A stretch of DNA of 8,951 nt, from contig JAJXUF010000128.1 of assembly GCA_021783175.1 (NCBI GenBank), positions 1 through 8,951 of the forward strand, in the 5' to 3' direction. Positions 1-7,852 of this stretch are shown one piece after another. The notes beneath the pieces were generated by a model. It made no database searches. It saw only the letters and a list, made by a program, of their open reading frames with translations, and was not told where the DNA came from. Made by a program: the position numbers and the translations under genes. Source of the stretch: Pseudomonadota bacterium. Its GTDB lineage: Bacteria > Pseudomonadota > Gammaproteobacteria > Acidiferrobacterales > UBA6901. Positions within the stretch are counted from its first letter, which is position 1; each line of letters starts with the position of its first letter.

Positions 1-563
1 CCTGGTGTGAACAGGTCTGCAGCGGCTGCATTGCCCAGCGTGAACGCTTCGCGCACCTCCGCTCCCACCTCGAATGCCTGCGGGCCGATTGCCGGCCCCA
101 ACCAAGCCATGAGAGTAGCGGGCGAAGCAGCCATCGCCTCAATGCCGCGCTCCACGACACCCGCAGCCAGTCCGCGCCATCCGGCATGCAATATGGCAAC
201 GCGCGTCCCCGATTCGTCGCACAAAAAAATCGGCAAACAATCGGCTGTCAGCACGCTGCAGACGACATCGGGCCGATCTGTAAAACTGCCATCCGCCTGG
301 GTGTTGGGCGCCGCGCGCGCGGCGTCGACAACCGTCGTACCGTGTACCTGTGTAAGCCACACGGGCTCTGCGGGCAGTCGGAGCCGCTGGCGCAGGTGCC
401 GGCGATTAAGCGCCACCGCACCCGGATCGTCTCCGACGTGATCGGCAAGATTGAAACTGGCGAACGGCGGCAGCGAGACTCCGCCGCTACGAAGCGTGGT
501 AAGCGCCCGCACGTTTGGCGGTGCCGGCCAGCCCGCTATGATGTCTGCGACTGCATTATCCAT
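1..563 (-). CDS. pgeF: Peptidoglycan editing factor PgeF (YfiH), multicopper-oxidase-like laccase-domain family, partial
   Basis: The reading frame starts at an ATG at 563 and runs off the left edge after 187 residues, so roughly the last 50-60 residues of a usual ~240-residue protein are missing. The family is cytoplasmic and carries a conserved His/Cys/His metal site. All three ligands are visible: His74 in QVHGT, Cys109 in TADCLP and His126 in HAGWRG. The FNLADHVGDD stretch (37-46) and the GPAIGP motif near residue 155 are also typical. Members were first called polyphenol oxidases; work on E. coli YfiH supports a role in removing mis-incorporated residues from peptidoglycan precursors, and purine nucleoside activity has been reported for relatives. 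The start lies inside the end of rluD (8-nt overlap), which implies translational coupling, and rluD-pgeF is a widely conserved pair. The family call is firm; the exact physiological reaction is not shown by the sequence. Confidence 0.93.
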   Translation of the reverse strand, partial: MDNAVADIIAGWPAPPNVRALTTLRSGGVSLPPFASFNLADHVGDDPGAVALNRRHLRQRLRLPAEPVWLTQVHGTTVVDAARAAPNTQADGSFTDRPDVVCSVLTADCLPIFLCDESGTRVAILHAGWRGLAAGVVERGIEAMAASPATLMAWLGPAIGPQAFEVGAEVREAFTLGNAAAADLFTP

Positions 564-1542
564 TGTGACCGTGCTCCTGGCGGTGGGTCTTGGCATCCGT
601 CTCAAGCGCTTTAACGAGCTCTTGCATATCTGCCGGCAGGGGGCTGGTCCAGGACATGGCCTTGCCGCTAACCGGGTGGATCAGGCCCAACCGCGCCGCA
701 TGCAGCGCCTGGCGCCGGAAACCGCGCAGCGCTGCGGCAAAGGACTCGCTGCTTGCCGCGGGGATATGCAGCCGACCGCCATACACCGGATCCCCGAGTA
801 TCGGGAAGTGCAAGTGCGCCATGTGCACGCGAATCTGGTGGGTACGCCCCGACTCGAGCTTGATTCGCAAGAGGCTATGAGCGCGGTAGCGCGCTTCGAC
901 GCGGTAGTGACTCACTGCAGCCTTACCGGCCGGGTTGACTGCCATACGCGTGCGGTGCACGCGGTGCCGACCGATTGGCGCATCGACAGTCCCTCCCGCC
1001 ACCATGACTCCGCAAACAACTGCCAGATACTCGCGTTCAAGCGTGCGCTCGCGAAGCTGGTCAATCAGATGGCGTCGCGCGCGCTCGCTGCGCGCGACCA
1101 CCAGCAATCCCGATGTTTCCTTGTCCAGGCGATGAACGATTCCGGCGCGCGCCAACTGGCCGAGCTCAGGGTCGAAACTGAGGAGCGCATTGAGCAGCGT
1201 CCCCTCCCAGTTGCCAGCCGCTGGATGCACCACGAGCCCCGCGGGTTTGTTGATCACCAGAAGGTGTTCGTCCTGAAAGACAACATCGAGGGGAATGGAT
1301 TGAGCCTCCCAGGCCGCGGCAGGCTCACGCGGCACCGACACCGTCACCTCCTCCCCGCCCTGCACCTTATCGCGCGCCCTTGGCAATGCCGCATCAACCA
1401 GGACATTGCCCGAGCGTATCCATTTCTGAATCTGGGAGCGGGAAAAATCCGGCAGCAGACCGGCCAGGGTCTGATCCAGCCGCTGGCCGGCGTACTCCGG
1501 CGGGATGCTTACCGACACTATACTGTCGTTTGACAGGCTCAT
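556..1542 (-). CDS. rluD: 23S rRNA pseudouridine synthase RluD (sites 1911/1915/1917 type)
   Basis: This 328-residue protein matches the family length (about 326 in E. coli). An N-terminal S4 RNA-binding domain covers about residues 18-75 (RLDQTLAGLLPDFSRSQIQ). The RluA-type catalytic domain follows, with the signature HRLDKETSG at 137-145 and Asp140 as the expected nucleophile. INKPAGLVVHP (97-107) and GRTHQIRVHMAH (in the second half) are the other family blocks. The E. coli enzyme makes pseudouridines in helix 69 of 23S rRNA, at the ribosomal decoding/subunit interface. An AAGG ribosome-binding site lies 7 nt before the ATG (1550-1553). The gene diverges from bamD and overlaps pgeF downstream, as in many gammaproteobacteria. 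RluC or RluA are the alternative paralogues, but the S4 domain plus this neighbourhood points to RluD. The C-terminus is a short hydrophilic tail rich in His. Confidence 0.95.
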   Translation of the reverse strand: MSLSNDSIVSVSIPPEYAGQRLDQTLAGLLPDFSRSQIQKWIRSGNVLVDAALPRARDKVQGGEEVTVSVPREPAAAWEAQSIPLDVVFQDEHLLVINKPAGLVVHPAAGNWEGTLLNALLSFDPELGQLARAGIVHRLDKETSGLLVVARSERARRHLIDQLRERTLEREYLAVVCGVMVAGGTVDAPIGRHRVHRTRMAVNPAGKAAVSHYRVEARYRAHSLLRIKLESGRTHQIRVHMAHLHFPILGDPVYGGRLHIPAASSESFAAALRGFRRQALHAARLGLIHPVSGKAMSWTSPLPADMQELVKALETDAKTHRQEHGHNG

Positions 1543-1623
1543 GACTGCGCCTTGCGCTTCTCGTTATGGGCGGTTCGCGGTATGCTTCGCACCCGTAACA
1601 GTTTAACCGGAATCCTGGAAGTC
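1543..1623. promoter_or_regulatory. Divergent rluD/bamD intergenic promoter region
   Basis: These 81 bp separate the two divergent start codons and must hold the promoters for both transcripts unless one starts inside the other gene. On the plus strand TATGCT at 1581-1586 is a moderate -10 candidate for bamD (4 of 6 consensus bases), but the -35 position 17 bp upstream is poor. A TTGACA at 1530-1535 sits inside the rluD start region with no good -10 at 16-18 bp. For rluD, the minus strand has CATAAC at 1564-1569 (4 of 6). None of these pairs is convincing, so only the region, not the exact elements, is supported. Confidence 0.45.
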
Positions 1624-2397
1624 ATGCCCGTGCGTCTCATCTTCGCCGTTCTGGCGCTTGTTCTCGTTGGCGCCTGCTCAACCCTGAAAACAGACCCGAC
1701 GGCCAATTGGTCGGCTGAACGTTTTTACCGCGAAGGCAAGGCGGCCTTGGATCGGAAGACATACAATACTGCCATCAAGGATTTCGAAACACTGGAGGCC
1801 CGCTACCCGTACGGCATCTACGCTGAACAGGCGCAATTGGATGTGGCCTACGCCTACTATAAGGACAACCAGATGCCATCGGCGGTGGACGCCGCAAATC
1901 GCTTCATTCGTCTGCATCCGACCTACTCGCATGTCGATTACGCCTACTATCTCAAGGGACTGGCGAATTTCAATCGGCACCAAAGCATATTCGCAAGCCT
2001 TTTCGCCGATGAGGACATGACCGCGAGAGACACTAAGGACATGCGCGATTCCTACGAAACTTTCCGCGAACTGGTGGAGCGCTTTCCCAACAGCCGCTAT
2101 GCTCCCGACAGTCGCAAGCGCATGGCCTATCTGATCAATTTTCTGGCCAAGAGCGAAATCAATATTGCCCGTTTCTATTTCAAGCGCAGAGCTTACGTCG
2201 CCGCCGTCAACCGCGCGAAATATGTCATCGACCACTATCAGCGTACGCAATCGGTTGAAGATGCGCTCGGCATCCAGGCGATGGCCTATAAGAAAATGGG
2301 AATGGAAGAGCTAATGAACGACAGCCTGCGCGTGCTGGAGAAGAACTTTCCCAACAGCCGCTATATCGGACAGGTCAAGGCGTTGTCAGCAGGCTGA
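1624..2397 (+). CDS. bamD: Outer membrane protein assembly factor BamD (ComL/YfiO lipoprotein)
   Basis: The 257-residue product is an outer-membrane lipoprotein of the BAM complex, which folds and inserts beta-barrel proteins together with BamA. E. coli BamD has 245 residues. The signal peptide (hydrophobic 4-17) ends in the lipobox VGAC, giving lipidated Cys18. Residue +2 is Ser rather than Asp, in line with transport to the outer membrane. The mature part is a series of TPR-like helical hairpins: WSAERFYREGKAAL (29-42), a block starting near 67 (AEQAQLDVAYAYYK), a region around 103-118, a long unit from 140, and one from 190. The tags RFPNSRY (153-159) and NFPNSRY (241-247) end two of them. 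The in-frame ATG at 1552 would add 24 residues before the signal peptide, so the ATG at 1624 was chosen; GGAA sequences lie 3 and 11 nt upstream. It is divergent from rluD and convergent with glnB, only 23 bp away. Confidence 0.95.
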   Translation: MPVRLIFAVLALVLVGACSTLKTDPTANWSAERFYREGKAALDRKTYNTAIKDFETLEARYPYGIYAEQAQLDVAYAYYKDNQMPSAVDAANRFIRLHPTYSHVDYAYYLKGLANFNRHQSIFASLFADEDMTARDTKDMRDSYETFRELVERFPNSRYAPDSRKRMAYLINFLAKSEINIARFYFKRRAYVAAVNRAKYVIDHYQRTQSVEDALGIQAMAYKKMGMEELMNDSLRVLEKNFPNSRYIGQVKALSAG

Positions 2398-2420
2398 TCC
2401 GGGCTGGCGGGTGTACCGGC

Positions 2421-2858
<438 letters not shown>

Positions 2859-4487
2859 CTAGATTTCCCGGTAACCGGAGGTAATCGGATAGCGCCGGTC
2901 GCGGCCGAAAGCCCGCCGCGTAATGCGCACCCCGGGTGCCGCCTGGCGCCTCTTATACTCGTTGCGGTCAACCATAGCCACTACGCGCGTGACTGTCGCG
3001 GCATCGAAACCAGCGGCAATAATCTCCTGCGGCGACTGATCATGCTCAATGTAGCGTTCGAGAATTGGGTCGAGCACGTTATAGGGCGGCAGGCTGTCGG
3101 AATCTCTCTGGTCGGGCGCCAATTCAGCTGACGGTGCGCGCTCAATGATCCTTCGCGGGATCACCGGCGCGATGCGGTTGCGATAGTCTGAAAGGGCGTA
3201 CACGAGCGTCTTCGATACATCCTTGATAGCCGCGAATCCACCCGCCATGTCGCCGTACAGCGTGGCATAACCCACCGCCATTTCGCTCTTGTTTCCCGTG
3301 GTCAGCACCATGCGGCCAGTCTTGTTGGAAACCGCCATCAGGATGGTTCCGCGAATGCGCGCCTGTATGTTTTCCTCGGTAACGTCTGGCTCATGTCCGC
3401 GAAACTCCTCGCGCAGCATCGCTGTGAAGGCCTCGAACATGGGCTCTATGGGGATTACCGAATACCTGACACCCAAGGCCTGCGCCATTGCCCCAGCATC
3501 CTCGATGCTCATGCTTGAGGTATAGCGCGACGGCATCATAAATGCTTCGATGCGGTCCTTTCCGATGGCATCGGCTGCGATACACAACGTCAATGCTGAA
3601 TCGATACCGCCGGATAGCCCTACGGCAACGCCGGGAAAGCGGTTCTTTTCGACATAGTCGCGCACCCCAAGCACCAGCGCGCGATAAACCTCTTCAACGA
3701 GCGAAAGTCCTGAACGCGGTTGCTGCTGCTGCGCCACAATTCGGCCTGCGCTGGCTTCGAATTCGACGGGAAACAACCCGGTTTCGAACGCCGGGCAACG
3801 CTGCGCGATGGCGCCGTCGGCATTGACAACGAACGAATCTCCGTCGAATACCAGTTCGTCCTGGCCTCCGACAAGATTGACATACACCACGGGCAGGCTG
3901 TTCTCCCGCGCCCGCTCGGCCATAATCTGCTCACGCTCTCGCCCCTTTTCCATGTGGTAGGGTGAGGCGTTGATGTTAACGATAAGTTGAGCGCCGGCCC
4001 GGGCCGCAAGCCGCACCGGTTCCGGCTCCCAGACATCCTCGCAGATGGCAAGCCCCACAGGTACCCCGCCTATATCGACAACGCAGGGTTCGGAACCGGC
4101 GGTGAAATAGCGTTTCTCATCGAACACACTGTAGTTCGGCAGCAGCTGCTTGTGATAAGTGGCAATGACGATCCCGTCCCGGATGAGCGAGACAGCATTG
4201 AATACCTTGCCCTCCAGTCTGCGCGGGTAACCAACGATCACATCAATGCCCCGTACCTCGCGGCACAATCGCTCTAGCCCCGCCATCACCTGGTCGTAGA
4301 GATGAAGACGCAGCAAGAGATCTTCCGGCGGATAACCGGTAAGCGTCAGTTCTGGAAAAACGATAACATCAGCGGCCAAGTCGTGCCGTGCTTGCTGCGC
4401 GGCCCGGATCACCCGCGTGGTATTCCCGGGCACGTCACCTACCAGCAGATTGAGCTGGCCGATTGCTAGCCGCAAACGCGATGCCAT
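2859..4487 (-). CDS. nadE: Glutamine-dependent NAD+ synthetase (NadE2 type)
   Basis: The 542-residue enzyme makes NAD+ from nicotinic acid adenine dinucleotide and ATP, using ammonia released from glutamine in its own glutaminase domain. The N-terminal nitrilase-fold domain (about 1-250) shows the full triad: Glu46 in FPELTLTGYPPEDLL, Lys113 in YHKQLLPNYSVFDEKRYF and Cys149 in LAICEDVWEPEP. The C-terminal synthetase domain (about 265-540) has the PP-loop GLSGGIDSAL at 290-299, and TTGNKSE (396-402) with ATLYGDMAGG (408-417), all family hallmarks. The length matches the ~540-residue bacterial class; the ammonia-only NadE of E. coli is half this size. AGG lies 7 nt before the ATG. It is the first of the two minus-strand genes nadE-glnB. 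PII has been reported to regulate this class of NadE in Azospirillum brasilense, so the linkage may be functional. Confidence 0.96.
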   Translation of the reverse strand: MASRLRLAIGQLNLLVGDVPGNTTRVIRAAQQARHDLAADVIVFPELTLTGYPPEDLLLRLHLYDQVMAGLERLCREVRGIDVIVGYPRRLEGKVFNAVSLIRDGIVIATYHKQLLPNYSVFDEKRYFTAGSEPCVVDIGGVPVGLAICEDVWEPEPVRLAARAGAQLIVNINASPYHMEKGREREQIMAERARENSLPVVYVNLVGGQDELVFDGDSFVVNADGAIAQRCPAFETGLFPVEFEASAGRIVAQQQQPRSGLSLVEEVYRALVLGVRDYVEKNRFPGVAVGLSGGIDSALTLCIAADAIGKDRIEAFMMPSRYTSSMSIEDAGAMAQALGVRYSVIPIEPMFEAFTAMLREEFRGHEPDVTEENIQARIRGTILMAVSNKTGRMVLTTGNKSEMAVGYATLYGDMAGGFAAIKDVSKTLVYALSDYRNRIAPVIPRRIIERAPSAELAPDQRDSDSLPPYNVLDPILERYIEHDQSPQEIIAAGFDAATVTRVVAMVDRNEYKRRQAAPGVRITRRAFGRDRRYPITSGYREI

Positions 4488-4720
4488 TCAGTCACCTGCT
4501 CTGCTGCAGCTAAAGGCGCTAATGCCGTCGCGCGAGACTGAAGCGCTGACCGCTGACTTGCCAAAGAATGATGAAGCTCGCATCGCACGCTGCATTTGCC
4601 TGATATCCGAACTGGAATGCGGTCGAAGAGTCCCGCCGTTTGGCCGGCTATTGTGGGGTAAAGCCCGGCATTTATCAAAACACGGTACAACAACTGCGCC
4701 GCAGGTATTACACTCCAGAA
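4488..4720. promoter_or_regulatory. Divergent intergenic region nadE / FemAB-like gene
   Basis: These 233 bp hold no convincing gene. They must carry the nadE promoter (minus) and that of the plus-strand operon. On the minus strand TTGGCA at 4559-4564 is a good -35 (5 of 6), but the best -10 at 16 bp, TTCAGT, matches only 3 of 6. On the plus strand TTGTGG (4651-4656) and TATCAA (4673-4678) are a weak pair 16 bp apart, about 40 bp before the ATG at 4721. A tandem CGCTGAC repeat lies at about 4544-4557. A TTG at 4640 opens a longer frame for the plus-strand gene; this is treated as non-coding. Confidence 0.4.
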
Positions 4721-5869
4721 ATGCGTTTGTCCGTGGCAGAAAGCATCAAGCAAGTTGCAGCGGAGCAATGGAACGGCCTTGTCAGCGACGGCAATCCTTT
4801 CTTGCGCCATGAATTTCTCTATGCGCTGGAACAAAGCGGTTGTGCCTCGCCCGCCACGGGCTGGCATGCTCGCCACCTGCTGCTGCGCGACGACGAGGCA
4901 GGTACGCTGGTCGGAGCCGTGCCGCTGTACCTCAAGAGCCACTCCTTCGGAGAATTTGTTTTCGACTGGGCCTGGGCGGAAGCGTATGCACGTGCCGGCC
5001 TGCGTTACTATCCTAAATTGGTCGCAATGACACCGTTTTCACCGGTGACCAGCGCACGTCTGCTTGTCGCTCCGCAGTGCGACCGGGCCACCGTAGGACA
5101 ACTGCTGATAGCTGCCGCGCGCAAACTGGCAGATGAACTTGGCGCATCGTCCTTGCACTGGCTGTTCACCACGCCCGAAGACACTGCCCTGCTCGAAACT
5201 CAGGGAATGATGCGGCGCACAGGCTATCAATTCCACTGGCATAATCAGGGCTATAGCAGCTTCGACAACTTTCTCGCCGGCTTTTCCGCGCAGAAACGCA
5301 AGAAAATCAGACGCGAGCGCCAGCATGTGCGCGAGGCCGGCGTAACGATGCAGGTGTTGACCGGCGATGACATCAGTGCCGACCTGTGGGATCGCTTTTG
5401 TGAGTTCCACCATTCAACAATCCGCAAGCACGGCTCCAGCCCCTATTTGACACGGGAGTTCTTTCAGCTTCTCGGTCAAGGACTTGCAGCCAATATAGTC
5501 ATGGTTCTGGCACGGCGCGGAGCTGACTACGTGGCGGCGGCGCTTAACCTGCGCGGCGGCGACACGCTTTACGGACGCTACTGGGGCGGCATTGACGGCA
5601 TCAACAGTCTGCATTTCGAGACCTGTTATTACACGGCCATCGAATACTGCATCGAAACCGGCATCCAACGCTTTGAGGGTGGCGCCCAAGGGGAGCACAA
5701 GATTGCGCGCGGCTTCTTGCCGCGCGAAACCTACTCGGCTCACTGGTTGCGCCATCCGGAATTCGGGCGCGCAGTCGCCGATTTTTTAGTGCGCGAACGC
5801 AACAGTCTGGAATATTATCTCGATGAACTTAACGAACACACTCCGTTCAAAAAGGAAGATGGGGCTTGA
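4721..5869 (+). CDS. FemAB-like GNAT-fold N-acyltransferase (DUF482/PF04339 family)
   Basis: The protein has 382 residues, in the usual range for this family, which is annotated as a peptidoglycan biosynthesis/recognition or GNAT acetyltransferase but lacks a proven reaction. The C-terminal half carries the family signature: GRYWGG (285-290), HFETCYYTAIEYCIE (298-312), FEGGAQGEHKIARGFLP (318-334) and a following TYSAHW (337-342). NPFLRHEFLYALEQSG (25-40) is the typical N-terminal block, and a basic stretch QKRKKIRRERQ lies at 191-201. There is no signal peptide, so it acts in the cytoplasm. A TTG at 4640 would add 27 residues without family similarity, so the ATG at 4721 was chosen, although its ribosome-binding site is weak. 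The gene is followed 50 bp later by aat and then bpt, both GNAT-fold enzymes that use aminoacyl-tRNA. The donor and acceptor of this protein cannot be read from the sequence. Confidence 0.85.
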   Translation: MRLSVAESIKQVAAEQWNGLVSDGNPFLRHEFLYALEQSGCASPATGWHARHLLLRDDEAGTLVGAVPLYLKSHSFGEFVFDWAWAEAYARAGLRYYPKLVAMTPFSPVTSARLLVAPQCDRATVGQLLIAAARKLADELGASSLHWLFTTPEDTALLETQGMMRRTGYQFHWHNQGYSSFDNFLAGFSAQKRKKIRRERQHVREAGVTMQVLTGDDISADLWDRFCEFHHSTIRKHGSSPYLTREFFQLLGQGLAANIVMVLARRGADYVAAALNLRGGDTLYGRYWGGIDGINSLHFETCYYTAIEYCIETGIQRFEGGAQGEHKIARGFLPRETYSAHWLRHPEFGRAVADFLVRERNSLEYYLDELNEHTPFKKEDGA

Positions 5870-5919
5870 AGCGTCGGCTGTTCTTCACTAGCCCGGAACA
5901 ATGAGCGCTGTCCGCACCC

Positions 5920-6630
5920 ATGATAATACCGAGAACCCGCAATTCCGTACCCAGCTTTCCACCCCCGGAAATGGCGTCGCCTGAGGGTTTGCTGGCGATT
6001 GGCGGCGACCTGCGAAGTGAGCGCCTGCTCGAGGCGTACAGACGCGGTATCTTTCCCTGGTATAGCGTGGGGCAACCGGTGCTTTGGTGGTCGCCGGATC
6101 CCCGAACGGTATTATTTCCGCAACGTTTCCGCATTTCCCGCAGCCTGGGCAAAACACTGCGTAACGCAGGTTTCAGCGTGACATTGGATCGCGCCTTTGA
6201 GGCGGTGATCGACGCATGCGCAGCACCCCGCCGCCATCGACCCGAGGCCGGCACCTGGATTACCGCAGAGATGAGGCGCGCCTACTGCCAGCTACACGAG
6301 GAAGGCTATGCGCACTCCGTCGAAACCTGGCGCGACGGCGATCTGGTCGGCGGGCTATACGGAGTGTCCTTGGGCGGCGCCTTTTTTGGGGAATCCATGT
6401 TCAGCGTTAAGACCGATGCCTCCAAGATAGCGCTCGCGCACTTAGTGCGACAGATAAGCGCCTGGGGCTTCAGTCTCATCGACTGCCAAGTCGCCTCCGC
6501 CCACCTGCTCAGTCTCGGCGCAGAGGAGATACCGCGCGTGGAGTTTCTGGCCCTGCTCAGAACGGCTCTGATGATGCCAGACCGAGTTGGCTCGTGGCGT
6601 TTAGATCCGGCATCGCCGGAGGTTGGTTAA
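5920..6630 (+). CDS. aat: Leucyl/phenylalanyl-tRNA-protein transferase
   Basis: This 236-residue enzyme (234 in E. coli) transfers Leu or Phe from charged tRNA to the N-terminus of proteins that begin with Arg or Lys. The new N-terminus is recognised by ClpS and delivered to ClpAP, the bacterial N-end rule. The family blocks run in order: GLLAIGGDL (23-31), GIFPWY (43-48), WWSPDPR (56-62), GTWIT (111-115), HSVE (132-135), GGLYGVSLGG (144-153), FFGESMFS (155-162), LIDCQV (186-191) and SLGAEEIPR (198-206). The start is the ATG at 5920, which gives the expected N-terminus just before the first block; another ATG at 5901 is out of frame. No strong ribosome-binding site precedes it. The stop at 6630 is 4 nt before bpt, so the two are almost surely co-transcribed. 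Confidence 0.96.
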   Translation: MIIPRTRNSVPSFPPPEMASPEGLLAIGGDLRSERLLEAYRRGIFPWYSVGQPVLWWSPDPRTVLFPQRFRISRSLGKTLRNAGFSVTLDRAFEAVIDACAAPRRHRPEAGTWITAEMRRAYCQLHEEGYAHSVETWRDGDLVGGLYGVSLGGAFFGESMFSVKTDASKIALAHLVRQISAWGFSLIDCQVASAHLLSLGAEEIPRVEFLALLRTALMMPDRVGSWRLDPASPEVG

Positions 6631-6634
6631 TGAG

Positions 6635-7399
6635 ATGACCGCGAATCAGAAAAATCCGGATCTCTATTTATCGATGCCGCATCCATGCAGCTACCTTGCA
6701 GGGCGCTCCAGCACTATCGTTTTCGTTGACCCGCATCATGCGCTCAATGGCAATCTCTACGCCCGCTACGTGCACCAGGGATTCCGACGCAGTGGCGACC
6801 TTATCTACCGCCCTTACTGCCGCAATTGCGACGCCTGTATTGCCGTGCGCGTCCCGGTAGAACGCTTCACGCCAACGCGCGGACAACGCCGCATCTGGAA
6901 AAAAAATGCAGATATCCGCGTGATTGCAACACCGCCCGGCTTCAATGTGGAGCAGTTTTCGCTCTATCGCAGTTATCAAGCCGGGCGCCATGCGGGCTCT
7001 TCCATGGACGACCCGGATCCGCAGAAATACGTCGGCTTTCTGGTGAGCCAGCAGGTGGAAACTGTGTTCTATGAGTTGCGTGCGGCGGGCCCCATTGCGG
7101 CGGGCACTCCGCAAGCCGGGCACCTGCGCGATGAGCAGCTATTGGGGGTTGCCGTGGTGGACATCCTTCCGGACGCCCTATCCGCCGTTTATACCTTTTT
7201 CGACCCGACTATTCCGGCACGGGGTCTTGGCGTGTACGCAATTTTGTGGCAAATCGCCGAGGCACGACGCCGCGCATTACCCTGGGTTTACTTGGGTTAC
7301 TGGATCGCAGAAAGCCCAAAAATGGCCTACAAGACAAATTTCCGGCCGCTGGAGGCGCTGCGCGGCGGGCGCTGGCTGCCCCTGGAGGGCGCGTCCTAA
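6635..7399 (+). CDS. bpt: Aspartate/glutamate leucyltransferase (bacterial arginyltransferase-like)
   Basis: The 254-residue enzyme belongs to the ATE1-like family; bacterial members transfer Leu from Leu-tRNA to proteins starting with Asp or Glu, making them ClpS/ClpAP substrates. The N-terminal domain shows HPCSYL (16-21) and RSGDLIYRPYC (52-62), followed by CRNCDAC with Cys62, Cys65 and Cys68. Together with Cys18 these form a cysteine set that in the ATE1 family is linked to metal or Fe-S binding. The C-terminal GNAT-like domain has SAVYTFFDP (183-191), GLGVYAILWQI (198-208), YLGYWI (219-224) and YKTNFRPLE (232-240). A TTG at 6623 would start inside aat; the ATG at 6635 is preferred, with GGAGG at 6618-6622 12 nt upstream, inside the end of aat. 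That fits translational coupling. The substrate class follows from family knowledge and the aat linkage, not from direct evidence. Confidence 0.93.
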   Translation: MTANQKNPDLYLSMPHPCSYLAGRSSTIVFVDPHHALNGNLYARYVHQGFRRSGDLIYRPYCRNCDACIAVRVPVERFTPTRGQRRIWKKNADIRVIATPPGFNVEQFSLYRSYQAGRHAGSSMDDPDPQKYVGFLVSQQVETVFYELRAAGPIAAGTPQAGHLRDEQLLGVAVVDILPDALSAVYTFFDPTIPARGLGVYAILWQIAEARRRALPWVYLGYWIAESPKMAYKTNFRPLEALRGGRWLPLEGAS

Positions 7400-7401
7400 C
7401 G

Positions 7402-7441
7402 GACACCGGAGGCCATCCCAGGCGGCGACACCGGATTTTTT
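7402..7441 (+). terminator. Possible weak terminator after bpt, with a 9-bp direct repeat
   Basis: A run of six T (7436-7441) follows a GC-rich stretch directly after the bpt stop. The stem is poor: CCGG at both ends plus a GCC/GGC pairing inside. The stretch also contains GACACCGGA twice, at 7402-7410 and 7427-7435. The T run fits termination of the FemAB-like-aat-bpt transcript, but the hairpin is not strong. Confidence 0.3.
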
Positions 7442-7589
7442 AATTATATCGTCACAATACGCTGCTAGGCTGACACCCGTTGCGTGCGAGGCCGGCCCGC
7501 TGGGAGTGAAGCCCGGGTACGGCGCGCAAACGTACCCCTCCAACATCACAGGCCCGTTCCGCGAGCCGTCGCAGGGTCAAGGGGCCACA
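7442..7589. other. Intergenic stretch between bpt and the small unknown gene
   Basis: It begins with a short AT-rich patch (7435-7450) and then becomes GC-rich. No tRNA, hairpin or convincing promoter pair was seen. The frame of the following gene stays open through it, but it has no good start before 7590 and its composition does not look like a protein family. Confidence 0.4.
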
Positions 7590-7826
7590 ATGCTTAGCTT
7601 CCTCTTTCGCATCATCAGGGAATTCCGCCTTGAGCACGGATTCTATCCTAATACTTTGTATATAAACAACTTTCATTACCAGAATCTGAGATGCCAACTG
7701 CCCCAATTGGGGCGCGATGACCATCTCGCGAAGTTTCTGACCGTAGAGATCATCGTCAGTGAGTCAACAATTCACCCTCATGTCGCGTGGCTCGCGCAAG
7801 CTGCCCGGCAACGCGCTACCGGGTGA
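7590..7826 (+). CDS. Small hypothetical protein, 78 residues, unrecognised
   Basis: The ATG at 7590 has a strong ribosome-binding site, AAGGGG at 7579-7584, 5 nt upstream. The product looks like a compact cytoplasmic protein: a basic amphipathic start ([17 protein letters not shown]), then a turn and strand-like [16 protein letters not shown] (19-34), a segment [17 protein letters not shown] (43-59), and HPHVAWLA (62-69). There is no signal peptide, no membrane helix and a single Cys (Cys35). The alternation of helix and strand and the sensible ends suggest a real gene. It lies between bpt and infA, a position where I know of no fixed gene. I do not recognise the family and assign no function. 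The gap to infA is 158 bp. Confidence 0.62.
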   Translation: MLSFLFRIIREFRLEHGFYPNTLYINNFHYQNLRCQLPQLGRDDHLAKFLTVEIIVSESTIHPHVAWLAQAARQRATG

Positions 7827-7852
7827 CCACCAGCCCGCCATTTCGACACCGC

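Noticed and set aside
451..1533. Long open frame of 360 codons on the plus strand opposite rluD
   Set aside because: It is the antisense shadow of rluD, which has all family motifs on the minus strand; the plus-strand translation has no recognisable domain and is rich in Arg/His as expected of a GC-rich shadow.
4640..4720. N-terminal extension of the FemAB-like protein from a TTG
   Set aside because: The extra 27 residues have no resemblance to the family and the ATG at 4721 gives the usual length.
6623..6634. TTG start of bpt inside aat
   Set aside because: It lies directly against the GGAGG with no spacing, while the ATG at 6635 is in frame and fits the family N-terminus.
7071..7826. A 251-codon plus-strand frame that starts inside bpt
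   Set aside because: The first part overlaps bpt in another frame and reads as low-quality Arg/Pro-rich sequence. Only the last 78 codons, from the ATG with a strong ribosome-binding site at 7590, look like a gene.
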